Shown here: positions 6,859 to 10,011 of the stretch, piece by piece | How the letters are laid out: every line of letters starts with the position of its first letter | Numbering within the stretch: position 1 is the first letter of the stretch | Source of the DNA: Clostridium sp. | Lineage (GTDB): Bacteria > Bacillota > Clostridia > Clostridiales > Clostridiaceae | DNA: 10,011 nucleotides | Direction of reading: 5' to 3' | Assembly: GCA_018372555.1 (NCBI GenBank) | Contig: JAHAIU010000095.1 | Coordinates: forward strand, 1 to 10,011 | The notes under the pieces: generated by a model | Database searches by the model: none | Seen by the model: only the letters and a program-made list of their open reading frames with translations | Told to the model about the DNA's origin: nothing | Position numbers and translations under genes: made by a program

Positions 6859-6869
6859 GGAGGTTTAAA

Positions 6870-7316
6870 ATGAAGGATAAAGGAAAAAAGTTTTTACAAG
6901 AGTTTAAAGAATTTGCTATGAAGGGGAATGTACTGGATTTAGCAATTGGGGTAGTTATGGGGGGAGCTTTCAATAAGATAGTTTCTTCATTAGTTGAGAA
7001 TGTAATAATGCCTATAGTAGGTTTTTTAATAGGTGGGGTGAAATTCGAGGAGTTAACTTATACTTTTAGTTCAGGGTTAGGTAAAGCTGAGATAAAATAT
7101 GGGGTATTCATTCAAAGTGTAGTAGATTTCATTATTATAGCCTTTTCTATATTCGTATTTATTAAGGTTGTAGCTAAGTTAAATAGAAAGAAAGAAGAAG
7201 AGGAAGTTAAGGAAGAAGCACCAGCTGAAGCTGAATTAACTGTTGAGCAAGCTTTATTGACGGAAATAAGAGATATATTAAAAGATAGTAAAAAGCAAGA
7301 TGATGTAGAAGTTTAG
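6870..7316 (+). CDS. mscL: Large-conductance mechanosensitive channel MscL
   Basis: MscL forms a homopentameric pore in the cytoplasmic membrane that opens under extreme tension and releases solutes during hypo-osmotic shock. The 148-residue product matches the family. It has an amphipathic N-terminal helix (residues 5-16), then transmembrane helix 1 starting at the conserved KGNVLDLAIGVVMGGAF (18-34) and running to about 47, a periplasmic loop (about 57-76), transmembrane helix 2 (about 80-101), a basic end (KLNRKK), and an acidic linker (109-122) leading to the C-terminal helical bundle TEIRDILKDSK. The acidic, alanine- and proline-containing linker is a little longer than in E. coli (136 residues). 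The RBS AAGGAGG overlaps the preceding stop codon, so it is expressed with the Cys-rich gene. Only a weak AT-rich hairpin (7387-7406) follows. Confidence 0.96.
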   Translation: MKDKGKKFLQEFKEFAMKGNVLDLAIGVVMGGAFNKIVSSLVENVIMPIVGFLIGGVKFEELTYTFSSGLGKAEIKYGVFIQSVVDFIIIAFSIFVFIKVVAKLNRKKEEEEVKEEAPAEAELTVEQALLTEIRDILKDSKKQDDVEV

Positions 7317-7386
7317 TTAGTATAATAGAATGAAACAATTATTTGGGGCTATAAAATAGTACATTAACAGTGAAATATTTGTAGAA

Positions 7387-7406
7387 TTTTGAATATTCTT
7401 TCAAAA
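7387..7406 (+). terminator. Weak hairpin, possible mscL transcript end
   Basis: TTTTGAA (7387-7393) and TTCAAAA (7400-7406) form a perfect 7-bp, AT-rich stem with a 6-nt loop, followed by GTTTT. It lies 70 bp after the mscL stop. The stem is low in GC, so this is only a possible terminator. Confidence 0.3.
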
Positions 7407-7409
7407 GTT

Positions 7410-7428
7410 TTAACAAAGTAGTTGTTAA
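7410..7428. promoter_or_regulatory. Perfect inverted repeat over the -35 box, operator candidate
   Basis: TTAACAA (7410-7416) and TTGTTAA (7422-7428) form a perfect inverted repeat with a 5-bp spacer, a typical size for a dimeric repressor site. It covers the candidate -35 box of the aminotransferase promoter. Single TTAACA half-sites also occur at 7364-7369 and 7450-7455. Confidence 0.45.
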
Positions 7429-7450
7429 TGATATGAAAAAGTAGTAAAAT
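7422..7450 (+). promoter_or_regulatory. Candidate promoter of the serine gene cluster
   Basis: TTGTTA (7422-7427) and TAAAAT (7445-7450) are separated by exactly 17 bp. They match the sigmaA consensus at 4 of 6 and 5 of 6 positions. Transcription would start near 7457, giving a leader of about 53 nt, too short for a T-box or large riboswitch. Confidence 0.55.
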
Positions 7451-7459
7451 TAACAATAA

Positions 7460-7480
7460 AATAAGCAATTAATAAGCAAT
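7460..7480 (+). repeat. Tandem 10-bp direct repeat with 11-bp period
   Basis: AATAAGCAAT occurs at 7460-7469 and again at 7471-7480, just after the predicted transcription start. The 11-bp period puts both copies on the same face of the helix, so it could be a protein-binding site, or a chance repeat in AT-rich DNA. Confidence 0.5.
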
Positions 7481-7509
7481 AAAAAAATATTAAACGGGGG
7501 AGAAATACA

Positions 7510-8586
7510 ATGCACAAAAAGCTATTTATTCCAGGGCCAGTTGAAGTAAGACCTGATGTCTTAGAGCAACTATCAAGGCCTATGATAGGTCATAGAAGCA
7601 AGGATGCTTCAGTGCTTCAAAGAAGAATAAGTGATAATTTAAGAAAAGTCTTCTTTACTGAAAGCGAAATATTATTATCTACTACTTCAGGTAGTGGACT
7701 TATGGAGGGTGCTATTAGATCTTGCACAGCCAAAAAAGCAGCCGTATTTTCCGTTGGGGCATTCGGAAAAAGATGGTATGAAATGGCTATATCTAATAAC
7801 GTTCCTGCAGATTTATTTGAAGTAGAGTTAGGACAAGCTATAACACCAGAAATGGTTGACAAAGAATTAGCAACAGGACAATATGACTTAGTTGCAGTAA
7901 CTCATAATGAAACATCTACAGGAGTAATGAATCCTATTAAAGAAATAGGTGAAGTAGTTAAGAAATATCCTGAGATTGTATTTATAGTTGATACAGTAAG
8001 TTCAGCAGCAGGTACTAAGATTGAAGTAGACAATTGGGGAATTGATGTATGTATAACTTCATCACAAAAGGCACTAGGATTGCCTCCAGGACTTGCAGTA
8101 TGTACTTTCTCTAATAAAGCAAAAGAAAGAGCTGAGAAAGTAAAAAATAGAGGATTCTATTTAGACTTACTATCTTTATATAATTTTATTCAAAAAAAGG
8201 ACTACCAATATCCTTCAACACCATCTATTCCACATATGCATGCATTAGATTATCAACTAGACTATATTCTTAATAAGGAAGGTTTAGAAAATAGGTTTGC
8301 AAGACATATTGAATTAGCTGAAGTTGTAAGAGCTTGGGGTAGAAAGTACTTTGAATTATTACCAGAAGATAAATATTTATCAAATACTGTAACAACAATT
8401 AAGAATACTAGAAATATAGATGTTGCTGCATTAAATAAAGAATTAGGAGAAAGAGGTTTCCAAATTTCTAACGGATACGGTAGCTTAAAAGGAAAGACAT
8501 TTAGAATTGCTCATATGGCTGACTGTCAAATGGAAGATATTCAAGAACTATTAAGCAATATTAATGATATTTTAGGCTTGGAGTAG
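7510..8586 (+). CDS. Class V aminotransferase, probable phosphoserine transaminase
   Basis: A pyridoxal-phosphate enzyme of the alanine-glyoxylate/serine-pyruvate aminotransferase type (class V, fold type I), 358 residues. It starts with the family's substrate-site motif (LFIPGPVEV, residues 5-13) and the GHRS segment (27-30). The STTSGSG loop (57-63) would hold the cofactor phosphate, D161 contacts the pyridine ring, K187 in TSSQKALGLPPG is the Schiff-base lysine, and R332 in FRIAHMAD binds the substrate carboxylate. The gene is followed by serA, so I infer that it transfers the amino group from glutamate to 3-phosphohydroxypyruvate in serine synthesis, replacing a classical SerC, which belongs to a different subgroup. 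Alanine-glyoxylate or serine-glyoxylate activity remains possible. The RBS is G-rich (GGGGGAG, 7496-7502). Confidence 0.88.
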   Translation: MHKKLFIPGPVEVRPDVLEQLSRPMIGHRSKDASVLQRRISDNLRKVFFTESEILLSTTSGSGLMEGAIRSCTAKKAAVFSVGAFGKRWYEMAISNNVPADLFEVELGQAITPEMVDKELATGQYDLVAVTHNETSTGVMNPIKEIGEVVKKYPEIVFIVDTVSSAAGTKIEVDNWGIDVCITSSQKALGLPPGLAVCTFSNKAKERAEKVKNRGFYLDLLSLYNFIQKKDYQYPSTPSIPHMHALDYQLDYILNKEGLENRFARHIELAEVVRAWGRKYFELLPEDKYLSNTVTTIKNTRNIDVAALNKELGERGFQISNGYGSLKGKTFRIAHMADCQMEDIQELLSNINDILGLE

Positions 8587-8639
8587 TATAGATAAAGGTT
8601 AGTATTACTACTAAAGGAAGTTTGGACAATGATATAAGG

Positions 8640-8671
8640 ATAAGAGTTTAGACTAAGGTCTAAACTCTTAT
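8640..8671 (+). terminator. Perfect 14-bp hairpin between aminotransferase and serA
   Basis: ATAAGAGTTTAGAC (8640-8653) pairs perfectly with 8658-8671 around a TAAG loop. No T run follows on either strand, so it is not a textbook terminator. It could cause partial termination, protect the aminotransferase mRNA end, or bind a protein. Confidence 0.55.
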
Positions 8672-8683
8672 TAGCATAGAAAA

Positions 8684-8689
8684 TATAAT
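8684..8689 (+). promoter_or_regulatory. Possible -10 box for serA
   Basis: A perfect TATAAT lies 27 bp before the serA start. At 17-bp spacing the -35 would be TAAACT (8661-8666), a weak match lying inside the right arm of the hairpin. serA may therefore have its own weak promoter besides read-through from upstream. Confidence 0.35.
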
Positions 8690-8716
8690 TATTTTAAAAA
8701 AATAGGGGGCAAAAAA

Positions 8717-9622
8717 ATGTATAGAATATTAGCAAGTGATGGCTTACAAGAAAAGGCCATTAATAATTTAATAGAGTTAGGTTTTGAAGTTGAAAATAAG
8801 CACTATGATAAAGAGGTATTAGGAGAAGTTCTTAAAGATTTTGATGCTTTAGTAGTTAGATCAGCAACTAAGGTTACTAAGGAAGTTATTGAAGCTACTA
8901 AGGGTGGAAAGTTAAAGTTGGTAGTTAGAGCAGGTGTTGGTATAGATAATATTGATGTAGCTGCAGCTAAAGAAGCTGGAATAGAAGTAAGAAACACTCC
9001 AAATGCAAGTTCAGATTCAGTTGCAGAACTAGCTTTAGCTCATATGTTTGCAGTTGCAAGATTTGTAGGCACTTCTAACTATACTATGAGAAATGGTGAA
9101 TGGAATAAAAAGAAATATGAAGGCGTTGAAATCGGTGGAAAAACTCTTGGAATTATAGGAATGGGTAGAATAGGAAGAGCTTTAGCTAATAAAGCTACTG
9201 CTTTAGGAATGACTGTAGTTTACAATGATATGTTTGGAAAACAAGATGATCTAGTTTATGATTTCTTAGAACTTAATGATTTATTAAAGGTATCTGACTT
9301 TATTTCTCTTCATGTACCATATGATAAGAATGCTGGTGCGTTAATTGGACAAGAACAATTAAACATAATGAAGGATGGATCATATATTATTAACTGTGCA
9401 AGAGGTAAGGTAGTAGATGAAGCAGCTTTACTTGAAGCTTTAAATAGTGGAAAGATTGCAGGGGCAGGAATAGATGTATTCGAAATTGAACCTAACACTA
9501 ATGAAACTTTAGTAAATCATCCAAGAGTAAGTTGTACACCTCACATTGGGGCATCAACTCTTGAAGCGCAAGATAGAATTGGTGAGGAAGTAGTTTCAGT
9601 AATAAAGAATTTTTTAAAGTAA
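8717..9622 (+). CDS. serA: D-3-phosphoglycerate dehydrogenase, short form
   Basis: This NAD-dependent enzyme oxidises 3-phosphoglycerate to 3-phosphohydroxypyruvate, the first step of serine synthesis. The 301-residue product contains the D-2-hydroxyacid dehydrogenase fold only. The Rossmann motif GMGRIG is at 148-153, with D171 placed to bind the NAD ribose. The catalytic residues are R229 (NCARGKVVDE), the acidic group at E256-E258 (DVFEIEP) and H276 (CTPHIGAS). The substrate-side segment RSATKV (48-53) and RAGVGIDNID (71-80) are also typical. The C-terminal ACT or regulatory domain that gives serine feedback inhibition in E. coli SerA (about 410 residues) is absent. Another 2-hydroxyacid dehydrogenase is possible from sequence alone, but the aminotransferase upstream favours SerA. 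The RBS is GGGGG (8704-8708). Confidence 0.88.
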   Translation: MYRILASDGLQEKAINNLIELGFEVENKHYDKEVLGEVLKDFDALVVRSATKVTKEVIEATKGGKLKLVVRAGVGIDNIDVAAAKEAGIEVRNTPNASSDSVAELALAHMFAVARFVGTSNYTMRNGEWNKKKYEGVEIGGKTLGIIGMGRIGRALANKATALGMTVVYNDMFGKQDDLVYDFLELNDLLKVSDFISLHVPYDKNAGALIGQEQLNIMKDGSYIINCARGKVVDEAALLEALNSGKIAGAGIDVFEIEPNTNETLVNHPRVSCTPHIGASTLEAQDRIGEEVVSVIKNFLK

Positions 9623-9648
9623 GCTACAGATAAACGGGAGGAATATAG

Positions 9649-10011
9649 ATGGCAACAATTAGACCTTTTAAAGGCATAAGACCCATTGAGGAATTAGCTT
9701 CAAAGATTGCAGCACTTCCTTATGATGTTATGAATAGCGAAGAAGCAAGGGAAATGGTAGAGGGTAATCCATATTCATTTCTTCATATAGATAGAGCAGA
9801 AATAGATCTAGATCCTTCTATAGATGTGCATGATAAAAAGGTATATGAGAAAGCCAGAGAAAATCTTGATAAAATGATTGAAGAAAAGCAATTTATTCAA
9901 GATGAAAAAACATGTTTATATATTTATAGACAAATAATGAATGGCAGAGCTCAAACTGGATTAGTATTTTGTGCATCAATAGATGATTATATAAATAATA
10001 CAATAAAAAAA
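9649..10011 (+). CDS. DUF1015 family protein, 3'-truncated by window edge
   Basis: An open frame of 121 codons runs from the ATG at 9649 to the end of the window. The RBS GGGAGG (9636-9641) lies 7 nt before the start. The N-terminus, RPFKGIRPIEELASKIAALP (5-24) followed by YDVMNSEEAREMV and NPYSFLHIDRAEIDL, is characteristic of DUF1015. The later segment LYIYRQIMNGRAQTGLVFC also fits. The family is about 400 residues, so roughly two thirds is missing. Its role is not established. It starts 26 bp after serA, so it belongs to the serine cluster. From memory, full-length members carry a DGHHR-type motif resembling ParB/sulfiredoxin-fold serine kinases; that part is outside the window, so a phosphoserine-related function is only an inference. 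Confidence 0.88.
   Translation, partial: MATIRPFKGIRPIEELASKIAALPYDVMNSEEAREMVEGNPYSFLHIDRAEIDLDPSIDVHDKKVYEKARENLDKMIEEKQFIQDEKTCLYIYRQIMNGRAQTGLVFCASIDDYINNTIKK

Noticed and set aside
7317..7509. T-box or amino-acid riboswitch ahead of the serine cluster
   Set aside because: No T-box core such as AGGGTGG followed by ACCGCG, no terminator/antiterminator pair, and the likely leader is only about 53 nt.
7617..7862. Minus-strand open frame of 81 codons
   Set aside because: It is a shadow of the aminotransferase reading frame.
8803..8997. Minus-strand open frame of 64 codons
   Set aside because: It is a shadow of serA with low-complexity composition (S, T, L, A, P).
9310..9498. Minus-strand open frame of 62 codons
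   Set aside because: It is a shadow of the serA catalytic domain.

Overview
The window comes from a low-GC, endospore-forming Firmicute, most likely Clostridium sensu stricto. The evidence is the very AT-rich DNA, the A/T-ending codons, the AAGGAGG-type ribosome binding sites, the gene order dnaX-ybaB-recR-yaaL-bofA known from Bacillus and Clostridium chromosomes, and a pro-sigmaK inhibitor (bofA). All genes lie on the + strand. There is no transposase, phage gene, CRISPR array, tRNA or rRNA, so this reads as core chromosome.

Layout. (1) 1-1068 is the 3' part of an MFS transporter gene whose start lies left of the window; a hairpin follows. (2) 1193-6260 is the replication/repair and sporulation block: dnaX (clamp-loader subunit), ybaB/ebfC (nucleoid-associated protein) and recR, then a cardiolipin synthase gene, then yaaL (DUF2508) and bofA. 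The cardiolipin synthase sits where Bacillus has yaaL directly after recR. A strong intrinsic terminator lies between ybaB and recR. (3) 6261-6681 is a gene-free gap of about 420 bp, rich in hairpins and in short ACAGC/GCTGT repeats, with a plus-strand terminator and a minus-strand terminator-like structure. (4) 6682-7316 is a two-gene unit: a 58-residue protein with nine cysteines and the mechanosensitive channel gene mscL. (5) 7510-10011 is a serine-biosynthesis cluster: a class V aminotransferase (probable phosphoserine transaminase), a short 3-phosphoglycerate dehydrogenase (serA) without ACT domain, and the first 121 codons of a DUF1015 protein that runs off the right edge.

How the genes fit together. 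DnaX, YbaB and RecR are the familiar replication/recombination-mediator neighbourhood. Cardiolipin synthase, BofA and MscL are all membrane proteins, but only their proximity links them. SerA and the aminotransferase would convert 3-phosphoglycerate through 3-phosphohydroxypyruvate to phosphoserine. The DUF1015 protein sits where a phosphoserine-handling enzyme would be expected, which makes it the most interesting functional unknown here. The aminotransferase leader carries a plausible promoter overlapped by a perfect inverted repeat and followed by a tandem repeat, suggesting regulation. No clear novel multi-gene system is present; the best leads are the DUF1015 link, the Cys-rich/mscL pair and the repeat-rich gap.
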